A stretch of 64,000 nt of DNA from Isoetes taiwanensis. Lineage: Eukaryota > Streptophyta > Lycopodiopsida > Isoetales > Isoetaceae. The notes beneath the pieces were generated by a model. That model had not been told where the DNA came from. It was given only the letters and a program-made list of their open reading frames with translations, and did not search any database. Positions 1-11,501 of the stretch are shown here, piece after piece. The DNA lies in the NCBI GenBank assembly GCA_021234155.1, contig JAJEKV010000030.1, positions 4,760,050 through 4,824,049 on the forward strand, written 5' to 3'. How positions within the stretch are numbered: the stretch's first letter is position 1; each line of letters starts with the position of its first letter. A program made the position numbers and the translations under genes.

Positions 1-22
1 GAAGACAGTTATGGATATCCGC

Positions 23-195
23 GTACTTCCGCAGTACGATGTATCCTTGTACCTCCGCGGTACATTATTATCTTTCGTACCTCCGCGGTACTACTTGATT
101 GTATCTCCACGATACCGTATCTCCACGATACCAAACTATTGTATCTCCACGATACGATATCTCCGCGATACCAAACTATTGTATCGTCGTGATAC
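23..195. repeat. Cluster of eight 15-16 nt hairpin repeats
   Basis: Eight short dyads begin at 23, 49, 77, 101, 117, 141, 156 and 181. Seven have five-base arms around a five-base centre; the one at 156 has four-base arms. Arm pairs are GTACT/AGTAC (23), GTACC/GGTAC (49, 77) and GTATC/GATAC (101, 117, 141, 181). Centres are TCCGC, TCCAC or GTCGT. Bases that change in one arm are matched by the pairing change in the other, so the dyad is kept while the sequence drifts. Spacers between dyads vary, so this is not a simple tandem satellite. Confidence 0.85.
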
Positions 196-217
196 TGATG
201 TAATTTTTGCCAGGCCT

Positions 218-369
218 ATTGTGTTGCAACCACAATTACCACTCTTCAAAAATATACATCTAATGCACTCTTGTTCAAGCCTATTGTGCTGCAGACACAA
301 TTACTGATCTACCAAGAGGCATTCACAATTAGTGCACCATGTTCAGGCCTATTACGTTGCAATCGTAAT
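218..369. repeat. Three spaced 19-nt hairpins with compensatory arm changes
   Basis: Hairpins lie at 218-236, 283-301 and 351-369. Each has six-base arms (ATTGTG/CACAAT twice, ATTACG/CGTAAT once) around a centre that is itself a six-base palindrome (TTGCAA or CTGCAG) plus one base. Each is preceded by a CA(G/A)GCCT leader. Arm differences are paired on both sides. They directly follow the 15-nt dyad cluster and look like a second family of the same kind. Confidence 0.85.
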
Positions 370-591
370 TACCAATCTACCATGGATACACACAAGAAAT
401 AAAATTCTTATTCTCTATTCCGCATAAAGAAAATTAACTTACGAACTTTACCCATAAGCCTGTCCTATAGGAACAATTTGAGATTCCGCATCCAAATTTT
501 GCGTCCATATCCTTGGCATCTTGTCCGTAAAGTTCCTTCCCAATGCTTACCACTAAGCAAACCTGCAAATAAGGTTAAGTGTTAATGTAGA

Positions 592-1043
592 TGTTGAACC
601 TGGTTCCCCATCCAGGCCAACACCCATAAAATATCATCTCAAGAAAAGATCAATTGAATATCAATTGAATGAGACATCAAAATTTGCACAAAGATAAATA
701 TTTTCTGCAATAAAACATGATCAAAATACAACAGAAATCCCCTCGCAAGGGCCTTCAATCAAATGAAGAGGAGGCTGCCACCCTCCTCTTAGAGCACTGC
801 CACTACTCCATTTTTGAACGTGAAGGAAGAGGAGGAGCTTTTGCTTCTCAACACATTTAAGTTTTTTTTCAATAAATCTTAGCCAACTATTGTATCCCAC
901 CTCTTCATCATAACCTTCCATTTTGCCTCTTCATCTTAACCTTCAACTTCCACCACTTAATTCCAACCCTTAAAATCAACCATTACAATATGCCCCATAT
1001 ATATTGGCCTACAAAAACATGTTGAACCACTTGTGGTTCAACA
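592..1043. repeat. Left long terminal repeat
   Basis: It matches 3191-3621 closely; the 21 bp length difference is one indel near 675-695. Its last 24 bases (1020-1043) form a near-perfect hairpin with 11-base arms TGTTGAACCAC / GTGGTTCAACA, and the arm repeats the first nine bases of the LTR. Confidence 0.75.
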
Positions 1044-3190
1044 TTATGCCCCAAAAAGATGCGGGCCGGTCCCCTCGGCCCAACACATAATATAGCACTT
1101 AAAGATACATTATGAAGTACACAAAAATGAGCTGGGCACATCCACAAGCCCGCACTGGCTACTTTGGCTCTAGACCACGCGTGGATAACCATACTCAACA
1201 ACAGGGAATATTTCAAGGGACCTATAATTTTGTATAAGTATAATGAATTGGCCATTCCTTATAAAATATACTCCAAAAGTGTAGTTTGAACTGGCCATTT
1301 TTCCTATTTTTTTCTAATGTGGCTGCAATCTAATTGGCAAATTTTGAACCAAATATCTAATAATGTGTAGCTCAAATGGCGATTTTTAGCTAGATTCTTA
1401 TTAAATATAGAGCTAGTTGCCCAAATATAAAGAAGTTGCTATCCTATATAAATGTGTTTAAGTTACATGTTGTATGAATTTGAATTCATACCCCATGTAT
1501 TTCAATAATGCACATTGCTGGTAGGGAGAATTGAAAATCGGTGCCAAAGTCTTCGTAAAGAGGATTGAAAAGTGCCTCGACATTTGATTTTCCAAAAGGG
1601 CGAAATTATTCTTAGTTGGTAGACATATTGAGGAATAAAGATTTCTAATAATTTTGGCCCCCTATAAGTGATGAATTTATGAAGGGGCCTCTCAATGAGT
1701 TAAGATTTGATGAACTTAAGGCATTACAGGATTTGGCAAAGTGGCCTAAATGGCCATTCCATAAGCATATCTAGTTCTCTTTTGGGACTAAATTGGCCCC
1801 AAAGTCGATACCACTCCAATTAGCAAACATCTAATTGGCCATTCTAATGTCGTAATAGGCGATAAAGTGCCACGAAATGGCGAATCTGCAGGTAGTCCGT
1901 AGATAAGGCATCCTACTCAAGCCGGCCGTCGCATTTTGCCTGAACCTGTAATTTGTGGCCAAATGGCCCGCCGGGGCCACTAAAATTTTTGCTGCTCAAC
2001 AAGTCCAAGAAAGGTACTCCCAACATCCGCACTGGCTACTGTGGCTCTGGTCCACGCAGAAGTAACTCTCCTTGGCAAAATAATATAATAAAGTTCTATA
2101 AAATAGCATCATTAGTGCATGTCATATATTGGCAAAACCTCAGGGTGTCCCAACAAGAACCATGGGGGGCTCAACAAAACCACGGGGAATATCCGCAATA
2201 GCAAACAAAGGGTGGGGGAATTGGTCGAAGTGTGGCACAAAACTGTGGGGTGCCCCAAAAATAATTGGCTCTAAAGATAATGTTTCTGCAATGGTAAGGC
2301 AGAAAAAAGAGCAAAATAAACTTTTAGGGTTAGGGCATGCAATCAGAATGCATCAGGAAGATAGGCGGTGGATCGAGAGAGGCAAAAATAGAATGAATGG
2401 GCGGGGTACAAAAGAAGTAGACAGATGGGGCAGGATAGCAAGAAAATAGCAGGCCGCGGTTATTTAGGGAAAGATCTGGAGGTAGAGTTCAAGGTGGCGT
2501 ATTCTGATGCAGCATAGAATTAGGTGCAAACAATTGAAAGCAGATGCGAAATCCTTTTGACGTTATATCTTGCTAGAAGGCGGTGAACATATTCTTAGAG
2601 ATAAGAATGCAGGCTCGAAATTAGCAGAAAGGTCCGGTCATGCAAGCTTTTAGATCAGAGAGTGGGCAATCAGAAGCCACAAAATAGTGAACATAATCGT
2701 GCAAAGCTTTTCGAGCAGGCTATGGCGTGCTTTTGAATTTTGAAGAAGCAAATGATTGTATGATTGTATCGAGATAGACGCCAATCTTTGCTGTAATATG
2801 TGGCAAGAAAAATCGGCAAGGCTACCTCCGTTTGAGTCTTACGAACAGGAATAGGAATAAGACGCATCCTTCAAAGATTTTGCATTTGGACAAATCCTCT
2901 GGCAGGAAGAAACGGTCCAGAACACAGGTAAAGCTTATTGCAGATAATTAAACCAGTCCTCCATTTCCATCTCCATTGCTTACTGGATAATCCTTTTTTT
3001 GGAGTCCAATCATTCTGAGATTAACAACTGTTGCAACAAGCCGAAGCTTTGATTAAAAATACCTTCATAAGACACCTATTACAATTGTTAATTCCTGCAT
3101 CCACGAGCCTTCAAATTAACTGCGACCAGAGCTCTTTTTGGGGAATAAAACTCTGCTCATAAGAACAGAGTCCCACCAGGAGTGCCATAA

Positions 3191-3621
3191 TGTTGAACCT
3201 GGTTCCCCATCCAGGCCAACACCCATAAAATATCATCTCAATAAAAGATCAATTGAATATCAACTGAATGAGACATCATTTTCTGCAATAAAACATGATC
3301 AAAATACAACAGAAATCCCCTTGGAAGGGCCTTCAATCAAATCAAGAGGAGGCTTCCACCCTCCTCTTAGAGCACTGCCACTACTCCATTTCTGAACATG
3401 AAGGAAGAGGAGGAGCTTTTGCTCCTCAACACATTTAAGCTTTTTTCCAATAAATCTTAGCCAACTATTGTATCCCACCTCTTCATCATAACCTTCCATT
3501 TTGCCTCTTCATCTTAACCTTCAACTTCCACCACTTAATCCCAACCCTTAAAATCAACTATTACAATATGCCCCATATATATTGGCCTACAAAAACATGT
3601 TGAACCACTTGTGGTTCAACA
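3191..3621. repeat. Right long terminal repeat
   Basis: Second copy of the terminal repeat, with the same terminal hairpin at 3598-3621. It is preceded by a short purine-containing stretch ending GGAGTGCCATAA, which would be the polypurine-tract position if the element runs on the plus strand. Divergence from the left copy is low, so the insertion is not very old. Confidence 0.75.
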
Positions 3622-4199
3622 ATAGATGACTTCCCAAGTCAAATATTTATATAATGACCCCCACGGCCAATCAGTCTCTCAGATCACCACGATCTGACTC
3701 CACAATCCCAAGCAAGATGCTTTTGCGGTTCTCCATACTCAGGCTTAAAGGCTGAAATTTACACAGGCTCAGATGACCAAGATGAACTTCTAGAGATGGC
3801 AAGAGGTTATGGCAGGTAGTTTGGCTATTATGACAAAGCAGAGCACTGGATCAAATAGAATTAATAGAACACTGGACTAAAGAAAGTTTATTCATGCACA
3901 AGTGATATGGCAGCACCATTAACCACCCAACCGGACCCACTGGGTTATGGCAAAACACAAGTGCTATAGCAAATACAAAGCTCTGGCATCTAGCTTATTG
4001 GCCCTCCAAGCTAGTCTCACTACTTCAAGTAGCTACAGATCAGAAAGTAATTACAAATCTGTAAAGTCACTGTAGCAGTAATTTGTGACCCCCTGTCACC
4101 TTTTTGGCCATTACTCCCTCACACGGATGAATTAGGATATGTGCCACCTCAATTCGGAAACTAGACTCCGAGCCGGTTCCAATGAGGTAAAGGTCGCAG
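3622..4199. other. Spacer without recognised features
   Basis: No open frame, repeat or RNA gene that I can support. The sequence is of mixed composition and leads into the PPR fragment. Confidence 0.5.
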
Positions 4200-4514
4200 C
4201 AGTTTAAGCACGTAAGGCCGAATAGTGTGACCTATGTCAGCATTCTGTTTGCTTGCAGTCATGCAGGCTTGATTGTTGAGGGCTTCCATGCTTTTGTCTG
4301 TCTCGTCGAAAATACAACACATCGACCTACATCCGAGCACTTTGGATGCATGGTCAATCTTCTTGGTCATGTTGGATGGCTGGATGAGGCAGAGGACTTA
4401 ATCACTGGAATACCCATTGAACCCATCATCACTGAGTGGATGGTTTTGCTTGGTGCATGTACTGGGCACTCTGATGTGTTAGAGGCCGGAAGGCATAGAA
4501 GATGCTCTTTGTGA
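4200..4514 (+). pseudogene. PPR protein fragment (last PPR plus E motif)
   Basis: The frame from about 4215 reads PNSVTYVSILFACSHAGL, then PTSEHFGCMVNLLGHVGWLDEAEDL, then EWMVLLGACTGHSDVLEAG, and stops at 4514. This is the end of a final PPR repeat followed by the E motif of PLS-type plant PPR proteins, which bind organellar RNA and take part in C-to-U editing or splicing. Only about 95 codons remain. No upstream PPR array and no DYW domain lie in frame, so it is a broken fragment, probably a truncated duplicate. It is on the opposite strand to the longer PPR pseudogene near 14 kb and is not its missing end in place. Confidence 0.7.
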
Positions 4515-6363
4515 GGTACAATTGGTGGTCAAAATTCATCTAACATCTAATTACGCAGAGAAGAACACAATAGAATAAGTTTGTCATATCCAGCAATATG
4601 ATAAGCACTAACTAAATTACTGCGTCTGATAATGTGCAGGCTGAACGGTAATAGTAATGGACAGGCTGAAAGCATATAAAGTAGGATCGTCACCCTGCCA
4701 GCGCCAGCAACTACTGTAATATTAGCTCCTAAATACTCATTCCAGTTCTTAATGCTTAATTTAATGGACTTAAAATCATCATAATATGATCCATGGGACT
4801 TTAACACAGAGACAGTACAAAAATCAACAGCATAATGAATTTTCTCGTCTTCTTTGTTCGTGCCAGCACCGTGAAGTTATGATGCAACACTGGAAAATGG
4901 GCTTTCAAGCCTATCAATTTTGAAAATGTTTTGTCCAATTTCTAAGCGACGCAAAAGCAATGCCTTTGAAGTTAATTGACAGTCAATGTTACAGAAGATG
5001 TAAAAAGGCTTGAAGAGGACACATGATTCAAACTTAGATAACCTTGACACTCTAGGTTTTGTCAATATTTATTGACACCATTGTTTTTAAAACAAAAGAT
5101 ACAAATCTTATGCTAATTGTTGCTTCTATAGCAGGACTGACTATTAATCTATGGAATACCTAAGTAACTGGAGAATATGGGAATATATTCTTTTGGAGGG
5201 AAAAGGTTCTCAAGCTTGCATTTGTCTTCTAAATATTATGTTTTAAATGGTATTTTTTGATAAGACCTCAAATATTTGCAGGGAGACGATGTAAGTTCGA
5301 AGTTGTTGTTGAAGCTGGATTTTGCCTGAGAGAGCCTCCCGGACCACAAGATTGCTTTCAAATTAAAGTAGCAATATATCACAGGTAGTTTAGTGATCAA
5401 TAGAGTGGTACTTCAATGAAGCAAAATCTTTCTAAAAAGGCTCAAATTTAGAGCATCCAGAGATAATTGAATTTTATGGCAAGAATAAATAGGAGGAACA
5501 CACTAACTCTAAAGAAGTTACTTCGCTATGAAACAGGTAAATAGTGAGGGAAAGATGTTGTAATTACGGGTAAGAACAATAAATTTGACTACGTATGTGC
5601 ATGATGTGTCGTAGTAGTTGGGCAAAGACCAAAAGAAGAGTTTGTTTGACATTTTTAGACTATGCAGCTGTCAATCGAACTTTTTATATCTCATCGTACA
5701 TAATATACTCTGGCGTCTTTATAATATACCCAAGTAATATTTCATGGAGTAAATTAGCATTTGTGGTTGGGTTTTATACCATCACTGGATCACTATGAGG
5801 AGCTCATTAAGATGTAGATGCCAAGTCATATACGAATGTTGAATGTCACTGAAGTAATTAAGATGAACTGAGTGGCATGTTAAGAATCATTTCCACAAGT
5901 GGAAGAGGAAAAGAAACTGACAACTTAAATATTTACGTCATCATTTTCACAAGTGGACAAACTTATATGCATTTAAGTTATGGCATAGTAATTATTGTGT
6001 ATGTTCTTTAATGTTTTGTATTATTATTAGGTGAATAAAGATCCCATTGTTTTGTAACATTCTTTTTGTCAATGGTTTAAAACAAAGCTTTATTTCCTAC
6101 AAGATATTACAATAGGCACACATGGGATATATGTCTTTAAGAAAATCCAGTAAGCCCATCTTTCATCTTTGCAATGTTTCATATTTAATTTGCAAGAGTC
6201 ATGGACGCAGTTTTCATCTTTTATTTGCACACGCAATTAACAACATCTAAGTATTTTTAAAGGTAGCTCTAATTTAAGGTGTAAATTACTTTCGATGGCA
6301 GCTATAGATAAAGGTGCAACACACAATGAACAAGTTAAGGTCACACTAAATAATGCAATAAAT
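4515..6363. other. Gene-poor stretch
   Basis: No convincing coding region. Short open frames on both strands (for example 4547-4807 minus, 4877-5065 minus, 5595-5798 plus) show no family signature. The stretch could be an intron or flank of the candidate exons at 6840. Confidence 0.4.
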
Positions 6364-6500
6364 CGAATAGAATAGAATAGAATAGAATAGAATAGAATAG
6401 AATAGAATATGATTTTATCGTCCACGGAGAATAGAAGGCTTACATGGTGTTGTTCACAACACATCCCTTAGCCACAACAAGGATAGAATACAATGGAATA
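6364..6500 (-). mobile_element. 5'-truncated LINE 3' end with (TTCTA)n tail
   Basis: A run of about nine AATAG units (6364-6409) is followed by GATTTTATCGTCCACGGAGA. The LINE at 12,071 has the same arrangement: an AATAG run, then ATTTTTAGTGTCCACGGAGA. On the minus strand this is the last ~90 bases of that LINE family with its pentamer tail. Almost the whole element is missing, as expected from 5' truncation during target-primed reverse transcription. Confidence 0.6.
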
Positions 6501-6839
6501 CAATAGAATAGAGAGTGACTATATGAGATTTAGTACACAACATCAACAACTCATAGACATGGCCACTTGCAATCTACAGGATCCCAAAAGGATCCAATGG
6601 CCAGAACAAACCACAAAAATGAAAATATGGCGCCAGGCTACACGCAATACTATGTTCCATAAATGGCTGAGTGCTTGGTGGAAAAGTACACCAGCTGCAT
6701 CAATTAATGATGTGGGGGTGAAATTTGAAGCCATGGCAGCAGACAGTACCTGTTGTACAAAGAGCACAGTGATTATATTGTAACTTGAAATAGTTCCATA
6801 TTATAATCCATGCATAATTTAGTTCAACATTTCATGCAG

Positions 6840-7021
6840 GCGACGACGTTTTTTGCAAGATGTGTGATTTGCTGCAAAAATGTCCAATGGATATTGATGA
6901 TCCTAGAGACTTTAATGTGGAAGAACAATTAAATTTAGAGATGTCAAATGCACCTACCAACACTTCAAATGAAGTGCTAGAATCTTTAACTGATCTGATG
7001 CAGGATGGCATCAATACTAAG
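6840..7021 (+). CDS. Candidate internal exon, unrecognised gene
   Basis: A 182-base open stretch is bounded by TTCATGCAG at the 5' side and AAG|GTAATC at the 3' side, both normal plant splice signals. It encodes an acidic peptide beginning near GDDVFCKMCDLLQKCPMDID and ending LTDLMQDGINTK, with a CxxC pair (CKMC) and a further cysteine. It starts in phase 2 and ends in phase 0, matching the next candidate exon at 7088. I do not recognise the family, and it could be a remnant. Confidence 0.4.
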
Positions 7022-7087
7022 GTAATCATGCCTGACTTCAAAGTATTGAAGGCACTCCATTAACATGACATCTTTTGTGTTTAACAG

Positions 7088-7135
7088 GATTATGCCCTTC
7101 GAAGAAGTCTACTATGTGTAATACAAAACCTATAG
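7088..7135 (+). CDS. Candidate following exon
   Basis: After a 66-base candidate intron (7022-7087, GTAATC...TTTAACAG) the frame continues DYALRRSLLCVIQNL and then meets TAG at 7133-7135. The intron is close to the lower size limit for plants. The stop may be the true end, or the exon may splice out earlier; the other frame stays open to 7329. Confidence 0.3.
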   Translation, partial: DYALRRSLLCVIQNL

Positions 7136-7772
7136 TAAAGCAACGGAAATTTGAGAATCTTATATGGAGCCTCATAACCATGATTCATACTGAGTTGAGA
7201 AGTGTTGAACAAGATCAGAGGAACTCAGGTTCAAGGACAGCTGATGTAGCAGACGAAAGATTGTTACTTATTTTAGTGCATATATGTTCTCTATTCAGTG
7301 AACTTCTAATAATGCATTTTTTTGAATAGCACGACTCTTCTTATATATGAATTCCTGACACTACTTTGTTGACTTGTGTTGTATCCAAGTTATTGCACGA
7401 ATGCTTTGTATTGCAGTTTGAAGCATTGTTATAGGAAAACCCTCCAGCAACTACAGGGCAAGCTTGGAAACTAAGATTTGCAACATCCACAGTTTTCTTC
7501 TGACAACACTGCTATTATAATTACTAGTAACCTAGCAACAATATGTTTTTACACTGAAACCTCAGAGTCCATGTGTCCAGCTGGATCCTAGTTCAAGAGG
7601 AGCTCAACATCTAAGGAGGAGTTAGTAATGCAAATGGCTACCATCACCTTCGCAAAATGTCAATGTCTTAAAATAGCAACTTTGATTGATTGTAAAAACA
7701 TGACTTTCAAGTACAATTCAAGCCATTTCACCCTTCGGCCATGGAGGGCAACCCTCCGTGCGCAGCACTTTG
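7136..7772. other. Non-coding stretch
   Basis: Nothing supported beyond short open frames. The T-run at 7773-7786 at its end belongs to the retroposed pseudogene on the other strand. Confidence 0.4.
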
Positions 7773-9385
7773 TTTTTTTTTTTTTTAACGTTCAGACATT
7801 TTTGATCATTCACCATAGTATTTCACGTCCACTGCCTTCATGATCGCGCTGCTCTCCTCATCAACCTCCTTGAGCTTCGAATACTTCCTTAGTACCTTGG
7901 CCACTAGAATACAAAACAGGGACTCAGCCAACGTGGGAACCAAACCATATGATAACTAGTTATCTCTTTCAAACTCCTCAGGCAAATAGCTTTTTGCAAT
8001 AATCACATTATCCGAGTTGTGATAATACTTATAGGCACTGTCATCTATGATAAGAATGTTGTGCTTGTTGAAATCTCCGTAAGCTTCAATAACTCTTTCG
8101 AGCCTCTTCACCTTCGTCCTGACTCTTTACATCTCTCTTTTTATTTTGAAAATTGTAACGAAGTGCATCCAAGTACGACTTGACCATTTCAACTAGGGCG
8201 TTCTGCCCAATTATAGATATTGGCTTCATTCCAAACAACATAGCCCATTGGGATAACAGCCCATTCATATACCACACGCAGATAATCTGATCTTCCTCGA
8301 CCAAGCTCTTCGATAACCCTAGGTCATATAAGAATCATGTGCATTGGACCTATAGTATTGACCTTGTCAAATGATGGCACATCCTCCATAAACCTCTTGC
8401 CCCGCTAGGGTGCTATATTCTCTTGAGAGACCATGAACTTATCTACATAATGATGTTCACTTGACCACTACTTATCGAAGTCTATGGGTGTTTGAGAAAC
8501 TACAATGTTAGAAAAACTTGGTGACATTGGAAGACCAACTCTACATTCACGTTCAATGTCATATATATAGAATATAAGATTTTTTTGTTGAACTTAATAT
8601 CTGCTTCCCACTGTGTGAGATAACGATTGTCTAATTGCCAGCATGCAGAAGATTAGGAAACTGAAATTATCCAGATCGGTGATATCCAAACATGTCTTGC
8701 ACCACTGTTCTTGATCAGCCTTGTCATAGAATAAGGTGGGTCTTCAATCATGTTCATGGCAAATAAAGAGACATGGCCAGGTGATAGTTCTAGACCAGCA
8801 AATTCCTTGTGACCCTAGGTCATCAAGTAAGAAGGAGAGGTGTCGTCCATTTTAAAAGGCACGACGTCGAATCTAAGTTTCCATTTGAGCAGTGCTTGAG
8901 AACGTTCTACGAATCACTTGGAATCCCTAATCAGTTATTGGGAAAAAGTGGTATCATGTTTAGAAACAAAGCAGTCATGTGTGGCAAAGTTAATAGATGG
9001 TTTCTTGCTAGAAACTAGGTGGGAGGGTTCTCAAGGGGCAATTACATCTAAGAAAGTTTGTCCCAAGAATCGCTCTAAGTGGACACTCTTAGTCATTCAA
9101 GAATATTTGGGATAAATTACTTGTAACATTCAACAATGATAGATGAATTCAATTTGTGGGCTTCATCGTCGTCTCAAGGCACATGTCACTAGCATCTTTG
9201 ATGAAGGCCTTGTAGTATTCTAGTACAACCTTGCCATCTCGAACCTTGAAATATCCTAATACTTTGTCAACATTGAGAAAGCTTCTCACTAGCATCTTTG
9301 ATGAAAGCCTTGTAATATTCTAGTACAATCTTGCCATCATGAACCTTCTAATATCCTAGTACTTTGTCAACATTGAGAATGCATC
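7773..9385 (-). pseudogene. Decayed retroposed gene, FCP1/NIF-like phosphatase remnant
   Basis: Read on the minus strand, the stretch is coding-like over about 1.5 kb but broken by stops and frame changes. Near its 3' end, GDFNKHNILIIDDSAYK (about 8030-8085) resembles the C-terminal motif of FCP1/NIF-type HAD phosphatases (LLIDDSPYK), enzymes that remove phosphate from the RNA polymerase II tail and other proteins. An upstream segment with IRPRVIEELG and a VWYM-like string (8230-8340) is in the right order for that fold. A TAG interrupts the frame at 7956-7958, and the apparent natural stop is at 7806-7808. A run of 14 T (poly(A) on the minus strand) follows 19 bases later, suggesting retroposition. 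The N-terminal DxDxT catalytic motif was not found. The family call is tentative. Confidence 0.4.
9187..9385 (-). repeat. 100-bp tandem duplication inside the decayed gene
   Basis: Bases 9187-9286 and 9287-9385 are about 90% alike. On the minus strand the copy at 9187 encodes VLGYFKVRDGKVVLEYYKAF. A 100-base period is not a multiple of three, so the duplication itself breaks the frame. Confidence 0.8.
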
Positions 9386-11339
9386 AATAAGCGAATATAT
9401 TTTTTACAGATATATAGCAGGTTATATGTCAGAACATATTGGCTGGCTAGGAGATAATGACTAGAAGATACTTTAAAATTTCATAATTACTAGCTTAATG
9501 GACTAGCCACCAGACTAACAATATAAGGTCGTTCAAGCTACATGGAGAAGAGGCCCAATAAGAAGTCGGTTAAACTATTCTCGTTGGCTTGTTGCATACT
9601 AAAATTTAGAAAACATCTCATTTATCATATGAATGAGTGTACACAAGCGATTTGTTAGTGCTCTTGCCCTCACATGAAGAAAAGGTAAGAGCCAACACTG
9701 CAGATCTGGAACATATTGAGCAGACAAGCTATGTAGCATCCTGGAACATTGTATTGAGAAGGAAGGACCTTTTTTTTTTTTAAATCAACGGCTCTAATCT
9801 GGCCGCCTATCCTCTATGCCACAAAACAGATTGATCCCCTTTGAGGATCCAAACCGATAGATCTTCTGGCAATCACCATAGCCAAGGTTCCCTCCTTCAC
9901 TGGATGTGCATGCCCAGATGGAAAGAGGCAAATCAGAATCCAAAAAATAGAGAATCCCAAAGACCCTTGTTCAAAATCATACCAAAAGAAAAATGTTTGC
10001 TTGAAATCATGCCAAAAAAATGTTAGCAATTTTTTGAAGTACTGAGTAATATTCTTGTAACCAAAACACAACAATCTTAAGAAATCACACTAAGAAAAAT
10101 AAGGTGTTGCGCACAGAGAGTTACCGTCCAGTTTTTTGTGGTTAGAGGGGCTTGAATGAAACTGTCTGGAACCAAAATTTCTATTTCAAACCCCCCACCA
10201 TATCTGACGATTCAATATCTAAATTAAACTAGACCCTTACTATATTCTTACAATGAGTTTGTAGATCCCCTACATTCATCTACAAGCCTGTTTATAAGCG
10301 CCCACATATTCCTTGAGAGGGCAAAATCACTTGTTTTTTACATTTTCAATTGAATTGCTTCAAGTCTCTGTATATTAGGTTCAGAAAGTGCAAGTGCCTC
10401 ATTGCTTTGGAAATTTGTAGCACAGCCTCAAGTGATGATATCAGAGGCAAAGCTATCGTCTCAATTTTTTTTGTCAGATCCTTCTCTGTGAGCTCTAGTA
10501 CATGTACTCCTTATGTGGTACGGCTTTTGACATACGTGAAACAAAGTATACTCAATGCCTCGAAGCCTAAGTAGGACTACAACTTGTTGTAATAAACTAT
10601 TTTCCAATACACCATTTTTGTTATTTGATGGGACTTAACTTGTTGTGGTAGGTGTTTATTCCAAGAGACAAGTAATAATGATTGCAAGAACACAAATTGA
10701 ATAGCAGAAGCAATATTTGTTTAATTAAGCTGGAAAGCATTACAACTTTTAGATATACATTTTAGCTATTACTTTTCAGGAGATATGGCACATGGTAAGC
10801 CTGTAGGCAGTCATGTTGTCAATGCTAAACTTGTATCATGCAATCACGCTCTCTTGTACGATTTTAAAAGAAATTGTAAGTTGCTACAAAATTTTGGAAT
10901 GAGTATTTTGTTGTTTATGCCTTGAGGACATTCACGTTGTAAAAACTGTTTCTTCTTAATCATATTTTGCATAATCTAGGGTTGATGGACAAATGCAAAA
11001 TAGCTTTGGAATATTCATGAACAAGGATGTAGGTTGCAAAGATTAACATGTGTTGCAATCTTAGACATACTAACTAGATGTAAACCTTAAAGATTTTCCA
11101 AGTTTAGACAATACATTTGGATTATCTTGGAGATGATAGAATCGATAGGAGGACCATCTTCTGCATTTATTGAGCGATTGGCAGAGAGTAGTCCGATCAC
11201 TTTAATTTCACAAACAATGTGAATAGCAACTAAGAAGATACTACAAACTTTTTACTCTTCTACTTCTTTATGGTCATGTTGAAACTAAAATTTGAGTCTG
11301 ACATATCTTGTTGAAGACCTACCTATTTGTATTTTGCAG
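9386..11339. other. Gene-poor stretch
   Basis: No recognisable gene. A serine-rich frame is open at 10,350-10,574 (plus, 74 codons) after an AG-ending pyrimidine-rich stretch, but it shows no family signature. Two overlapping antiparallel short frames near 9,814-10,074 are uninformative. Confidence 0.4.
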
Positions 11340-11501
11340 AAAGGAGTTTGTGGTTTATGCCTTAAGCAAGGGTCGTCGGGGAAATACAGTCGTGTCAGTA
11401 GCATCCAGAAAGATTCTACAGATTTCTTGTGCTCGCCGTTTAAAATGTTATTAGTAGCCTATATGTGCAGAAAGTATCTTCTCAAGAATCCCAATAACAA
11501 G
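11340..11501 (+). CDS. Candidate internal exon, unrecognised gene
   Basis: An open stretch of exactly 54 codons lies between TATTTTGCAG and AACAAG|GTTAAG. It encodes KGVCGLCLKQGSSGKYSRV and ends RKYLLKNPNNK, with a CxxC pair near the start and a basic end. It is phase 0 at both sides. Orientation and CxxC content match the exon at 6840, so both may belong to one long-intron gene, but that is only inference. No family is recognised. Confidence 0.35.

Larger units (their letters stand above)
592..3621. mobile_element. Non-autonomous LTR retrotransposon-like element, 3.0 kb
   Basis: Two direct repeats of 452 bp (592-1043) and 431 bp (3191-3621) flank a 2.15 kb interior. Both start TGTTGAACC and end GGTTCAACA, the TG...CA form with short inverted ends expected of LTRs. 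The flanks GTAGA (587-591) and ATAGA (3622-3626) agree in four of five bases, a plausible eroded target duplication. The interior has no gag, protease, integrase or reverse transcriptase signature; the longest open frame there (2129-2449, 106 codons) is lysine/arginine/glycine-rich and not recognised. No clear tRNA primer-binding site follows the left repeat, and the polypurine tract is weak. It fits a TRIM/LARD-like element depending on enzymes supplied in trans. Orientation is not decided. Confidence 0.7.

Noticed and set aside
1044-3190. The 106-codon frame at 2129-2449 as a gag-like gene
   Set aside because: No nucleocapsid zinc knuckle or capsid signature; amino-acid composition follows the local GGG/AAA-rich DNA.
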